A stretch of DNA of 64,000 nucleotides from Actinomycetota bacterium (GTDB taxonomy: Bacteria > Actinomycetota > Actinomycetes > S36-B12), in contig JAUXVJ010000009.1 of NCBI GenBank assembly GCA_030684515.1, forward strand, positions 248,001 through 312,000. Reading direction: 5' to 3'. The notes under the pieces are model-generated. The model ran no database searches. It saw only the letters and a program-made list of their open reading frames with translations, and was not told where the DNA came from. Below, piece by piece: positions 8,240 through 16,704 of this stretch (positions are counted from its first letter, which is position 1; each line of letters opens with the position of its first letter). The translations under genes were made by a program, and so were the position numbers.

Positions 8240-8992
8240 CTAGCGGGAATCCAAGAGCCAGATCCGGGAACCGCCAATGAGCGCTGCATCGTTTGGCACG
8301 ATCACGCAGTCGTCACCGAGTCGCTTTGCCGAGACTGGTGTGAGATGACGCGAATTCCCACCGCCGATATACAAGCGATCCCAATGAAAGACTGGGCGGA
8401 ATCCGTCGACCATACGCACCACCCGTCGAGACCACAGTGCATCGCCCAGGCGTCGTCGCTCGGGTTCACCGATGTAGTTGTCATAGACCACTTCAGACTT
8501 GACGGGCATCTGTGAGAGCTCCATATGCGGAGCCAATTGCCCGCCATCGAACACGGCGCAACCCAAGCCAGTGCCCAGGGTCAGCAACACCTCCAAACCT
8601 TGACCAGTGACGACGCCCGCGGCGTGCACTTCAGCGTCATTCAGCACTCGCACTGGCATACCAAGGGCGAGCGCCAAAGAGGCTCGCGCGTCGAAGCCGG
8701 TCCACTGCTTGACCAATTCAGGCAGCACCCGACTTCGAGGTCCGGATTTGGTGACGTAGTGCGGAGTGTTGATCACCACGCCGTGCCGGATCATTCCGGG
8801 CAAGCCCACCGTTGCCCGATCTGCATCGGGGAGCCCACGCGCAAGCAGCGTCAAAGTGTCCACGAACAGCGCGGTGCTCAGCGGATATGGCGTGGCAACG
8901 CGCACCGGCTGAGCGCGCATGGTGCCGGCTTCATCAAGGACGCAGGCCTTGATTCCGCCGCCTCCGCAGTCGATAGCCAATGTGGTGGTCAC
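8240..8992 (-). CDS. ppgK: Polyphosphate glucokinase (ROK family)
   Basis: 250 residues. The phosphate-binding motif AIDCGGGGIKA at the N-terminus, the catalytic Asp in VLNDAEVHA, and LLTLGTGLG match the actinobacterial PpgK family, which phosphorylates glucose with polyphosphate or ATP. The length fits (about 250-270 residues). The usual NDADAAG reads NDAEVHA here and LGTGIGSA reads LGTGLGCA, small departures from the canonical enzymes that leave the catalytic Asp intact. It probably heads a short unit with the downstream SDR. Polyphosphate use is inferred from family membership. Confidence 0.85.
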   Translation of the reverse strand: MTTTLAIDCGGGGIKACVLDEAGTMRAQPVRVATPYPLSTALFVDTLTLLARGLPDADRATVGLPGMIRHGVVINTPHYVTKSGPRSRVLPELVKQWTGFDARASLALALGMPVRVLNDAEVHAAGVVTGQGLEVLLTLGTGLGCAVFDGGQLAPHMELSQMPVKSEVVYDNYIGEPERRRLGDALWSRRVVRMVDGFRPVFHWDRLYIGGGNSRHLTPVSAKRLGDDCVIVPNDAALIGGSRIWLLDSR

Positions 8993-9037
8993 AAGGTCGA
9001 AGTCTGCCCGATACGATTTCCCGGCTTACCTGGCATG

Positions 9038-9130
9038 GAGGCGTCGCCTAGTCCGGTCTATGGCGCCGCACTGCTAATGCGGTTTGGGTCTTAAAGCCCA
9101 TCGGGGGTTCAAATCCCCCCGCCTCCGCCA
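9038..9130 (+). tRNA. tRNA-Ser(GCU)
   Basis: Class II tRNA with acceptor arms GGAGGCG and CGCCTCC, anticodon GCT in the loop CTGCTAA, a long variable arm, the GGTTCAAATCC T-loop and an encoded CCA end. Confidence 0.97.
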
Positions 9131-9131
9131 C

Positions 9132-9161
9132 AATCGGCCCCGACTTCGGTTGGGGCCGATT
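9132..9161 (+). terminator. Terminator-like hairpin after tRNA-Ser(GCU)
   Basis: Ten-base perfect arms (AATCGGCCCC and GGGGCCGATT) extend by weaker pairs to a TTCG loop directly after the tRNA CCA end. There is no strong U-run, as is common in high-GC bacteria. Confidence 0.75.
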
Positions 9162-9234
9162 CGCATTCCACGTGCTGCAACCCTGTGCAGCCATGAGCTG
9201 AAAGCAGGCTAGACTTCACCGCTGTTCTTCGATC

Positions 9235-9307
9235 GCGCCCGTAGCTCAACGGATAGAGCATCTGACTACGGATCAGAAGGTTAGGGGTTCGAATCCCTTC
9301 GGGCGCA
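9235..9307 (+). tRNA. tRNA-Arg(ACG)
   Basis: 73-nt tRNA with acceptor arms GCGCCCG and CGGGCGC and anticodon ACG in the loop CTACGGA. The anticodon A34 would be converted to inosine by the TadA deaminase encoded at 26165. CCA is not encoded; a CTTTTT run follows. Confidence 0.97.
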
Positions 9308-9344
9308 CTTTTTGTGAGGCCGCCGTTCACTTACGGTAAGCGGC

Positions 9345-10889
9345 ATGGTTGCCAAGTTGTTTCGCAAGAATTCTCGTTCGTCGCCTGCCGGTGCAGGGGC
9401 GAAGGATGGACCAACCGCGACAACCCACACTCTCTCGGCGCCTCTGGCGGCGGCACTGGTCTTTGTTGCCTCCGGCGCAGTGCTGGTGCTGGAGATCTTG
9501 GCTGTTCGACTCCTCGCACCATATGTCGGGCTGACTCTTGAAACCACCACTTCGATCATTGGTGCGGCACTTGCAGGCATCGCCGTAGGAGCTGCAGCGG
9601 GTGGCTGGTTGGCCGATCGCACTGATGAGCGCAAACTCCTGGCTGTCCTGTTCATCGTCGCTGGGCTGAGTGCGTTGTTGATCGTTCCGCTCGTTCGGAT
9701 GCTGGGACCAGGTGCTCGCGACGGCGGGGACATTGCTGCTCTTGGTGTCACGCTGATCACCCTTGTTCCTCCCGCGGCTGTGCTGAGCGCCGTTACTCCA
9801 ACGGTTGCGCGTCTTCGCTTGCACAATCTGGGCAATACCGGTTCTATCGTCGGCGGAATCTCTGCCTGGGCTACGGCTGGTGCGCTCGTGGGCACCTTTG
9901 GCACCGGCTTTGTGCTGGTGCCGCTCGTGCCGATCTCGGCATCAGTTGTCGGCATCGGTGTCGTGCTGGCGCTCATCGGGGCCTTGCTGGCAATGCGAAT
10001 CGCGAAGTTCGGCGCCACAACGGGCGTAGTGGTCGTCGTTGGGACTCTCGCGCTCGGCACAGCGACGGCCATAATCCCAACTCCGTGCGACCGTGAGACC
10101 GACTATCACTGCGTGAACGTCGAGGTGGATCCCATGGTGGCGAGCGGGCGCACACTGCTTCTCGATGATGTGCTGCATTCCTACGTTGATCTCGAAGATC
10201 CCAGTCACTTGGAATACGCGTACACGCAGTGGATAGCCGACGGCATCGACGGATCAAACCCCGCTGCGCAGGCGCTCGACGTCGTATTCGTGGGCGGTGG
10301 TGGATTCACACTGCCTCGCTGGCTACAGGCCACACGTCCGGGCTCAACAGCCAAGGTGCTGGAGGTCGATGAAGATCTCATTGAGGTTGTCCGCGAGAAA
10401 CTAGGTCTGCGCGACAAAGCAGGTTTGACGGTGACCGTCGGGGATGCGCGCACCACTTTGCGCAATCTGCCCACTGACTCAGCCGACGTCATCGTGGGCG
10501 ATGCCTTTGGCACCTACGCCGTGCCTTGGCACTTGGCCACGACTGAGTGGGCACAGGAGGTCAAGCGGGTCCTGCGGCCTGGGGGCCTCTACGCGCTGAA
10601 TGTGATTGATTTTCCGCCTCTTGAGCTGCTTCGCTCGCAATCGGCGACCCTGCTTGGGGTATTTGACGACGTGCGGCTGGTCACGATGCCCGACGGTGAA
10701 CTGAATCCGGCCGGTGGCAACGGGGTCCTGCTCGCCTCTGATCGGCCACTTGCGCCAGCTGTTAGTTCAGGAGACTTTGGCGAGATCACCTTGGATCGTG
10801 GCGAAGTCGTGAACTTTGCAGGCAGCGCTGAGCCGTTGCGCGACGACTTTGCCCCGGCTGACCAGCAGCTGACGATTCCCTTCGACTGA
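9345..10889 (+). CDS. Membrane-fused spermidine synthase-like protein
   Basis: 514 residues in two parts. Residues about 25-240 are hydrophobic with multiple helices in an MFS-like arrangement (ILAVRLLAPYVG..., WLADRTDER). Residues about 265-510 form a spermidine-synthase-type Rossmann fold with VVFVGGGGFTLPRWL, KVLEVDEDLIEVV and DVIVGDAFG. Soluble spermidine synthases transfer aminopropyl groups from decarboxylated SAM. The fused membrane proteins of actinobacteria are uncharacterised and their amine substrate is unknown. No speD or other polyamine gene lies beside it. The gene starts 37 bases after tRNA-Arg and ends before a bidirectional hairpin. Confidence 0.85.
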   Translation: MVAKLFRKNSRSSPAGAGAKDGPTATTHTLSAPLAAALVFVASGAVLVLEILAVRLLAPYVGLTLETTTSIIGAALAGIAVGAAAGGWLADRTDERKLLAVLFIVAGLSALLIVPLVRMLGPGARDGGDIAALGVTLITLVPPAAVLSAVTPTVARLRLHNLGNTGSIVGGISAWATAGALVGTFGTGFVLVPLVPISASVVGIGVVLALIGALLAMRIAKFGATTGVVVVVGTLALGTATAIIPTPCDRETDYHCVNVEVDPMVASGRTLLLDDVLHSYVDLEDPSHLEYAYTQWIADGIDGSNPAAQALDVVFVGGGGFTLPRWLQATRPGSTAKVLEVDEDLIEVVREKLGLRDKAGLTVTVGDARTTLRNLPTDSADVIVGDAFGTYAVPWHLATTEWAQEVKRVLRPGGLYALNVIDFPPLELLRSQSATLLGVFDDVRLVTMPDGELNPAGGNGVLLASDRPLAPAVSSGDFGEITLDRGEVVNFAGSAEPLRDDFAPADQQLTIPFD

Positions 10890-10908
10890 GCCTGCGCACT
10901 CATGCGAA

Positions 10909-10941
10909 GACCCGAGACATCGGTGATTGATGTCCCGGGTC
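10909..10941. terminator. Bidirectional terminator between convergent genes
   Basis: Thirteen-base arms at 10909-10921 and 10929-10941 pair with a single mismatch around a 7-base loop. The hairpin sits between the ends of the spermidine synthase-like gene and the convergent glycosidase gene. Confidence 0.8.
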
Positions 10942-10963
10942 CTCTAGTGCTTAGGGGGATGCT

Positions 10964-12439
10964 CTACTTCGTCGTGACCGTGACCACGTTGGAGGTGATG
11001 TCGTCAGCCGCGGCCTTCACCTTGAAGGTGAAGCCTGCCTTCCCGCAAGCGGGCGACTTCTGAGCAGCGCCGAAATTGATTGACCCATCTCCTGCGATCG
11101 CGAGGGTTGTTCTTGAGACCGGCTTCCACAGCCGGCCGACGTAACTCGTCTTTTTTGGAGTTCTTCTCGAAATTGCCAGTGGGCTGCCAGCCAGACCTGT
11201 GCTTGAACCCGCAATCGTCAGTCTGCCCTTCACAGCGCAGGTCGCCACGATCGTGATCGACTTGGCTACTGGTACGGCACTGCTGTTTGGTGTTGGACTG
11301 CTTGATGATCCGCTGCTGCCAGGGGAGGCGCTACTCGCGCACAGATTGGCTCCGGCGCTGTACTTCGCGCGCGCTGCGACCCAAGCTGCGGTCGTCAGCG
11401 GTGTTCCCGACCAGAACTGCACTCCCAGCAGCGAAAACGGCGCTGCTGTGTACAAGTACCAGAAGGTTGCGTCGATGCCTAGGGCCAGGGAATCCGCAAA
11501 GGTCTGCGTGACCAGATCGGCGCCCTGTGCGTCGGAGTAGTCGGTGTGCGGTGTTGCACCAGGTCCAGCGAGACCGTAGTTCACCTCGGTGTCCCACACC
11601 TGCTTGTTCAGTGCTGGGGAGCCAGGACCGGCTGCATCTGAAACGACCTGCTGCCAGTTCTGAATATCTGACTTGCGCTGCTCTGGGCCTTTGTCGCCGG
11701 CCGGGTAGGTGTGGATGGCCCAGGCATCAAACGGGTAGCCCAGGGTCTTCAGCGCCTGGACATAGGGAGTGACGAACCGCGCCATCGGACTGCGCAGACG
11801 TGTGGTGACAGAGGCGGCGGTGATGATCGCGCTGGGATTCTTGGCCTTGATGGTGTCGGAAGCGATCTTGGTGATCTGGGCCATTTGGTCGGTTGTTCCC
11901 GTCCAGAAGGTCACGAGGTTGGCTTCATTCCAGACCTCGTAGGCGCCGATGCGGCCGCCATAACGCGAGACCACAGCATCGACATACGTGCGGTAGGTGT
12001 TGAAATCAGATGGTGGGCTCGCGCTTCCAAGTCCCCAGCGCGGATCCCCGGCGCTTGGGTCAGTTGCAGCCCATTGCGGGGTGAGTCCCAAGACCAGCAT
12101 CGGCACTGCACCAGAGGCCTCGGCCTGCGCAACGCGTTGATCCAGAACGGTCCAATTGAAGACTCCGTTGGACGGGTTGATGTCCTTCCATGCCACGGCC
12201 ATGTCCCACAGTCGGTGGTAGCCGGCGCGTACAGGCACCGCGCCCGTGAGCTCGGGAGCGACTTCGAGCGAGACGAAAGCCTTCGACGGAGGCTGGCATG
12301 TGTTGAGTGCTGCCGGAACGGACTGCGTCACGCGTGCTGCCTGCGCAGGAATAGAGCCCGCGACAAGAGCCGTCGCTGAAGCCAGTGCGACAGTGGCAAG
12401 GGCAATTGAACGAAGAAGCGATATGCGGGTTCTGGGCAT
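10964..12439 (-). CDS. Secreted glycoside hydrolase-like protein (TIM-barrel, GH39/GH5-type clan A)
   Basis: 491 residues from ATG 12439, which starts a clear signal peptide ending in IPAQAA near residue 33. An upstream extension of the frame lacks signal character. The catalytic domain shows a YEVWNEANL motif with the likely acid/base Glu and a VWDTEVNYG motif with the likely nucleophile Glu, the pattern of clan GH-A retaining glycosidases such as GH39. After about residue 370 a Ser/Pro-rich linker leads to a C-terminal beta-rich domain with TIVATCAVKGRLTI. It probably degrades or trims an extracellular polysaccharide; the sugar specificity is unknown. Confidence 0.8.
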   Translation of the reverse strand: MPRTRISLLRSIALATVALASATALVAGSIPAQAARVTQSVPAALNTCQPPSKAFVSLEVAPELTGAVPVRAGYHRLWDMAVAWKDINPSNGVFNWTVLDQRVAQAEASGAVPMLVLGLTPQWAATDPSAGDPRWGLGSASPPSDFNTYRTYVDAVVSRYGGRIGAYEVWNEANLVTFWTGTTDQMAQITKIASDTIKAKNPSAIITAASVTTRLRSPMARFVTPYVQALKTLGYPFDAWAIHTYPAGDKGPEQRKSDIQNWQQVVSDAAGPGSPALNKQVWDTEVNYGLAGPGATPHTDYSDAQGADLVTQTFADSLALGIDATFWYLYTAAPFSLLGVQFWSGTPLTTAAWVAARAKYSAGANLCASSASPGSSGSSSSPTPNSSAVPVAKSITIVATCAVKGRLTIAGSSTGLAGSPLAISRRTPKKTSYVGRLWKPVSRTTLAIAGDGSINFGAAQKSPACGKAGFTFKVKAAADDITSNVVTVTTK

Positions 12440-12666
12440 TTGTGCAAGGTACCTGTGATTTGGCCGCGAGCAGAACACCGCACCACTCATCACCGGTTGG
12501 CTTGCTCTGTGGCAACGGATTCTCAATTACCGGACTCAGTGTCATTATCGAGAGGTCTGACGGCTGGCATTCACGCCACTCCTGGCAAGCAGGTCCAGAG
12601 ATCGACACTGAGCCCTGGTGGCAGGAACAAGCGTTTGCAGCCGAGTGGTTCTTGACGCCTGAGCGG

Positions 12667-13374
12667 TCAGTTGCCGCTCGCGACAGATATTCGGCTCCAC
12701 AGCACGATGGCATCTTCGGAATACATGCCAACGCTGCCACGGCTTTCACCTGCTGGGAGCGTGAAACTTGTGAGAGCAGCCCCATCGATTCGAATGCTTG
12801 TCTGACCGTTGATGCGATCGATGGTGGCCGTGCGTTGCATTCTGATCGGCGTTGCCGGCAACTGTCCGTCCGCGATGAAGCGCTGCCCGCCGGGCATGCT
12901 TGGGTCGCGTCGCCCGACCTCCCAACCATTGGGCTTCAGAATCAAGTACGTGAAGTGGGCTGCGTCGAGGTAGTCCCAAATCAGCCATCCGGTTTCCCAC
13001 GGGTTTGCGGTGCCCAGCCGAGTGGTTCGCTGGGTAGTCCACGTCGCACTCACATGAAGTGGCTTGTCGGTGAACTTTCGGCGGGATACGACAAGAGTCG
13101 AGTTCGTCGCGTCCGGCTGGGTGGCGGCTTGTGGAGTCAGCAGCAAGCCGGCTTTGCTGATGCGCACGCCATGACCATTGGTGACGCCGTCGAACACCAC
13201 CCGCCAATGCCCGAATTTCTCACTGTCGTCCAAAGTCTTGCCTGCGGGGTGGCCGGTGAAGTTCTCGTCGATGCGGGGCGTCAGTGCAGAGGCTGTGCCA
13301 AGTTGCAAAGTGACCAGCATGAATGTCGCCAGTGCGCAGATGCTTCGGATGAGTCGTGACTTCTTTGGATACAC
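12667..13374 (-). CDS. Secreted concanavalin-like jelly-roll protein of unknown function
   Basis: 235 residues from a GTG. A signal peptide spans residues 1-30 (hydrophobic LATFMLVTLQLG, then SALT). The mature part is beta-rich, with an N-terminal DENFTGHPAGKTL and repeated strands including WETGWLIWDYLDAAHFTYLILKPNGWEVGRRD, split here only by ordinary residues. This resembles lectin/glucanase-fold (DUF1080 or LamG-like) sugar-binding modules. It starts 5 bases after the histidine kinase stop, so it is almost certainly in the two-component operon, and the secreted glycosidase follows 227 bases later. A role in sensing or binding extracellular glycans is an inference. Confidence 0.65.
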   Translation of the reverse strand: MYPKKSRLIRSICALATFMLVTLQLGTASALTPRIDENFTGHPAGKTLDDSEKFGHWRVVFDGVTNGHGVRISKAGLLLTPQAATQPDATNSTLVVSRRKFTDKPLHVSATWTTQRTTRLGTANPWETGWLIWDYLDAAHFTYLILKPNGWEVGRRDPSMPGGQRFIADGQLPATPIRMQRTATIDRINGQTSIRIDGAALTSFTLPAGESRGSVGMYSEDAIVLWSRISVASGN

Positions 13375-13379
13375 GGTCG

Positions 13380-14627
13380 CTACAGATCTTCAGATCTGAA
13401 TCTTCCCCGTGGCAAGGTGATGATCATTTCCAGGCCGCCGAGCGGGCTCTTGCGCAAGGAAATGCTTCCGTCTGAGTTATCTGCGATGCCCTGCATGATG
13501 CTCATGCCCAAGCCTGATCCGCCCGAGGTGCGTGAGCGTGAAGGGTCAAATCGCTTGAAGAACTGGATGCCTTCGCGCAGTGCACTGTCGGGGATGCCCG
13601 GTCCGGCATCAGCGACGTTCAAAATGACGGCCTCACCCTTGGTGCGTAGACCAACCGAAACCGCAGAGTCATCGGGTGTATGGCGCTGAATATTGGAGAA
13701 TATGTTGGCGAGCAGTTGATCGAGGTGTTCGGGGACGCAGATCACGGCAATGTGGTCTGGGATGTCGGTAGTGACGGAGCGTTGAGGTTGCAGTTGCACT
13801 AGGTCGCTGGCGTATCGGCGAACGGCGCTGGTCATGTCCACGTCTACACGTTCGCGCGGGGTGTTCTCGGAAAGCTCGGCGATAAGCAGGAGATCGTTGA
13901 TGAGGGACTCCATGCGCTCAATCTCGATGGCAAGCCGGGCGTAGTAGCGATCGAGTTGTTCTGGTTCAAGGCTGCGCCGTTGGGTGACGAGCTCGACGTA
14001 GCCCTTGATTACGGTCAGTGGAGTGCGTAGTTCATGCGAGGCGTCACCGAGAAACTCCTGCATGAGTTGTTGACGCTGCTCAAGGGACGAGACCAGATTG
14101 CTGAGTTCGGTGTCGCGCCGGAAGAAGACGTAGGTGACGAGGAAGCCAAGCAGCATCGTGACGAGAGTGAAGGCGGACAGAAGCTTGATCTGATCCCCGC
14201 GGGCATCGACGACCGGCATCAAGGAGGTGGAGATCAACAGGTAGTCATCGTCAGGAAGTGCAACGGAACGCAGCCGAACTGGATCCGGAGAGTCGATGGA
14301 GATTGAGCTCGAAAGGGATTCGGCGAGCACATCTGACGGCGGAATGTCGACAAGTCCACCAGGACTCTCCGTCAATTGGCTGACGCCGCCCTCAGCATCG
14401 ACATAGGTGATGGTGACGGGAATCGAGCTTTCCTCCGCGAGAAATTGCGACAGCATGAGCGGATCATCATCAGTGGTGGCAAGTTGCAGAGCATCGTCGT
14501 TGAGCACAGCATCAATGCGCTCCAGTTCAACGGACTCCGCGCGCACAATTGCAAATCCACCGATGGCCAGAGCCACGAACGCGATGATGAACGTGACGGC
14601 AATAGTGAGCCGAGTACGGAGCTTCAC
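13380..14627 (-). CDS. Sensor histidine kinase (OmpR-partner type)
   Basis: 415 residues from a GTG at 14627 whose G is shared with the response regulator's TAG. The order is a TM helix at about 8-28, an extracytoplasmic sensor part of about 120 residues, a second TM helix near 160-180, and a dimerisation domain with the phospho-acceptor His in DASHELRTP. The ATPase domain follows, with an N-box (NIFSNIQRH), a G1-box (DAGPGIP) and a G2-box (GSGLGM). The architecture resembles actinobacterial TcrY/MprB-type kinases, without a full HAMP motif that I can see. It would phosphorylate the regulator encoded upstream. The signal is unknown; downstream secreted glycan-active proteins suggest an envelope or carbohydrate cue. 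Confidence 0.93.
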   Translation of the reverse strand: MKLRTRLTIAVTFIIAFVALAIGGFAIVRAESVELERIDAVLNDDALQLATTDDDPLMLSQFLAEESSIPVTITYVDAEGGVSQLTESPGGLVDIPPSDVLAESLSSSISIDSPDPVRLRSVALPDDDYLLISTSLMPVVDARGDQIKLLSAFTLVTMLLGFLVTYVFFRRDTELSNLVSSLEQRQQLMQEFLGDASHELRTPLTVIKGYVELVTQRRSLEPEQLDRYYARLAIEIERMESLINDLLLIAELSENTPRERVDVDMTSAVRRYASDLVQLQPQRSVTTDIPDHIAVICVPEHLDQLLANIFSNIQRHTPDDSAVSVGLRTKGEAVILNVADAGPGIPDSALREGIQFFKRFDPSRSRTSGGSGLGMSIMQGIADNSDGSISLRKSPLGGLEMIITLPRGRFRSEDL

Positions 14628-15310
14628 TACTTCGCCAGGAGTTGAAAGCCGGCTCCACGAATGGTCTTGATGCCGGCGTATCCCTCTCTGTGGAGCTTCT
14701 TGCGCAAGTACGAGATGTAGGTATCGACCACGGTTGTGTTGCTGTCGAACTCGATGTCCCACACCGCGCGCAACAGCGTTTCCTTGGTTACAACAAAGCC
14801 GGCGCGCAGCATGAGTTCTTCAAGGAGTCGAAACTCGGTCTGGGTGAGGTCGACGACATCATCTTCAACACGTACCACATGTCGGGCTTGATCCAGGGAG
14901 ACGGGCCCACATTGCAGAACTCGCTCGGTTTGCTGAGTGGGCATTGTGCGACGCAGCACCGCGGCTATCCGAAGCACAAGTTCTTCCAGGCCAAAGGGCT
15001 TGGTGACGTAGTCGTCGGCTCCGAGTTTGAGGCCGGTGGTGATATCGGACCGATCTCCGCGAGCGCTGAGCAGGATCGCCGGAGTCTGATGCCCATCGTG
15101 CCGGTGCTTCTCCAGAAGTTGAAAGCCATCCATCTTGGGCATGTTGATGTCGATCAACAGGAGATCGACCGTCTGCCTATGCAAAATGGTCAGGGCCTCG
15201 ATGCCATCGGCCGCTTCGACAGTGGTGTAGCCGGACATGCCAAGAGCATCTGCCAAGAGCTCACGTACTCCGGCTTCGTCATCCACGATGAGAATCGTTG
15301 GTTGAGTCAC
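14627..15310 (-). CDS. OmpR-family response regulator (TcrX/MprA-like)
   Basis: 227 residues. A receiver domain (about 1-120) has the acidic pair in VDDE, phospho-acceptor Asp54 in LLIDINMPKMDG, and a conserved Lys in YVTKPF. A winged-helix domain (about 130-227) has LTQTEFRLLEELM and SYLRKKL, typical of PhoB/OmpR DNA binding. Its stop overlaps the kinase start by one base, so the two are translationally coupled. Tandem repeats in the divergent promoter region at about 15374-15412 are candidate binding sites, suggesting autoregulation and control of the divergent small secreted protein. Confidence 0.95.
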   Translation of the reverse strand: MTQPTILIVDDEAGVRELLADALGMSGYTTVEAADGIEALTILHRQTVDLLLIDINMPKMDGFQLLEKHRHDGHQTPAILLSARGDRSDITTGLKLGADDYVTKPFGLEELVLRIAAVLRRTMPTQQTERVLQCGPVSLDQARHVVRVEDDVVDLTQTEFRLLEELMLRAGFVVTKETLLRAVWDIEFDSNTTVVDTYISYLRKKLHREGYAGIKTIRGAGFQLLAK

Positions 15311-15373
15311 TAATACCTCCAGCGTGAACCTATCTCGTCCCCGCCGGTTCCCATTTCCCGCCCAAGCCAGGGA

Positions 15374-15412
15374 AATTGCAGGAATTCCATGCTTCTCACA
15401 GGAAATTCACAG
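15374..15412. promoter_or_regulatory. Tandem direct repeats, candidate response-regulator operator
   Basis: Imperfect repeats spaced 8-12 bases apart: AATTGCAGG (15374), AATTCCATG (15384), TTCTCACAGG (about 15393) and AATTCACAG (15405). The last two contain TCACAG exactly 11 bases apart (15396 and 15407). OmpR/PhoB-type regulators bind such one-turn direct repeats. The site lies between the regulator gene (starting at 15310, minus strand) and the secreted protein gene (15472, plus strand). Confidence 0.5.
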
Positions 15413-15471
15413 AAAGGTGGCTGATCCTGAGGGAAGTCAATGGAATGTCCTAGGCGCAGGGAGGTTTTCGC

Positions 15472-15870
15472 ATGAAGCGAGCAGCCGCCTTTGCCGCCGC
15501 CGTTCTGGGCTCAGCCCTCGTATTCAGCGGGGCAACCGGGGCGTCCGCAGCCGATTCGGGCCAGAACTCTGGTCAAGGCAGCAGCGTGAGTGCGAGCAAG
15601 GCCGAACTGGTCGCCCTTGCCGCCGCCGCGCGTGATCTTGAAGCCCGCCGCGTCATCAACCAGACCTTTCAAGATGCCGTGCTCAAAGCCAAGACAGAGT
15701 TCGACGCCGTGATGAAGATCGCCACCACCGCGGAGGCGAAGGCGACTGCCTTGGCCGCACGTCGATTCTCAGTTTCATCGGCCATTGTTGCGCGCCAGAA
15801 CGCGTTGACTGCACTTGAAAAGGCATCGCAAGCTGCGGGCAATGCCAAGCCAGATAGGACGAAGCGATAG
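15472..15870 (+). CDS. Small secreted alanine-rich helical protein
   Basis: 132 residues from an ATG with an AGGGAGG ribosome site 8 bases upstream. A signal peptide (residues 1-27, ending GASAA) is followed by a Ser/Gln/Gly linker and a helical, Ala/Lys/Glu-rich segment with coiled-coil character (about residues 40-125). I recognise no family. It stands divergent from the two-component system and downstream of the tandem repeats, so it may be a target of that regulator and act in the envelope. This link is inferred from position only. Confidence 0.7.
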   Translation: MKRAAAFAAAVLGSALVFSGATGASAADSGQNSGQGSSVSASKAELVALAAAARDLEARRVINQTFQDAVLKAKTEFDAVMKIATTAEAKATALAARRFSVSSAIVARQNALTALEKASQAAGNAKPDRTKR

Positions 15871-15972
15871 CGCCATGACTGATCACCTCACCCACAAATG
15901 TTTCAAACTGCCGAGTCGACTGCAACGCGGTAGTGCTTCCTCCAAGGGGTTCTGCGCCTGAACCCCGTAATT

Positions 15973-16017
15973 AAATGAATGAACCCCGGTCTGCTGCGGA
16001 CCGGGGTTCATTCATTT
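15973..16017. terminator. Strong hairpin with 19-bp perfect stem
   Basis: Arms at 15973-15991 and 15999-16017 are perfectly complementary with a 7-base loop. The outer part of the right arm ends ATTCATTT, giving a short U-tract on the plus strand. It most likely terminates the secreted-protein transcript and insulates the next small gene. Confidence 0.8.
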
Positions 16018-16104
16018 GCAGGGCAAGCCTGTTCTCTGCGCAGCCGTTCGGGAGTAGGGTTGAAAGAACGGAGTCGTTCGGACTTTGCGAATAAGGGAAT
16101 CCCC

Positions 16105-16236
16105 ATGGGAGACAAGTCCCGTCAGAAGAGTGAGAAGCAAAAGCCAGCAGGCAAATCAATCAAGGAAAAGCGTGCAGACAAGCGCGCGCATGCGGCTGGC
16201 GACAACCCAATCACGGTTATCCCGACCAAGAAGTAG
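16105..16236 (+). CDS. Small very basic conserved protein
   Basis: 43 residues from ATG 16105. The frame remains open upstream through the terminator stem, which is clearly not coding. It starts MGDKSRQKSEKQK, is dominated by Lys, Arg and Glu, has no hydrophobic core and ends PTKK. Many actinobacteria encode a short, lysine-rich, probably disordered protein of this kind near this length, with unknown function. A GC hairpin follows the stop. No partner gene can be inferred. Confidence 0.6.
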   Translation: MGDKSRQKSEKQKPAGKSIKEKRADKRAHAAGDNPITVIPTKK

Positions 16237-16244
16237 TTGTGGTG

Positions 16245-16269
16245 GCGGCCTGCCGCAGAATCAGGCCGC
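16245..16269 (+). terminator. Terminator hairpin after the small basic gene
   Basis: GCGGCCTG and CAGGCCGC pair around a 9-base loop just after the stop codon, followed by a pyrimidine-rich TACTTCTTTG. It may also serve the convergent PII gene ending at 16291. Confidence 0.7.
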
Positions 16270-16290
16270 TACTTCTTTGCTTGAGATTCT

Positions 16291-16638
<348 letters not shown>

Positions 16639-16704
16639 TCATTGCAGATCGATCGACAGCAGTCGTGGGCACATTGTCGCTGCGTCGCTAGAGTAGAAGT
16701 GGAT

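Noticed and set aside
12385-13359. Long plus-strand open frame opposite the secreted lectin-fold and glycosidase genes
   Set aside because: It is antisense to genes with signal peptides and conserved segments; composition is Cys/Trp/His-rich and no domain is visible.
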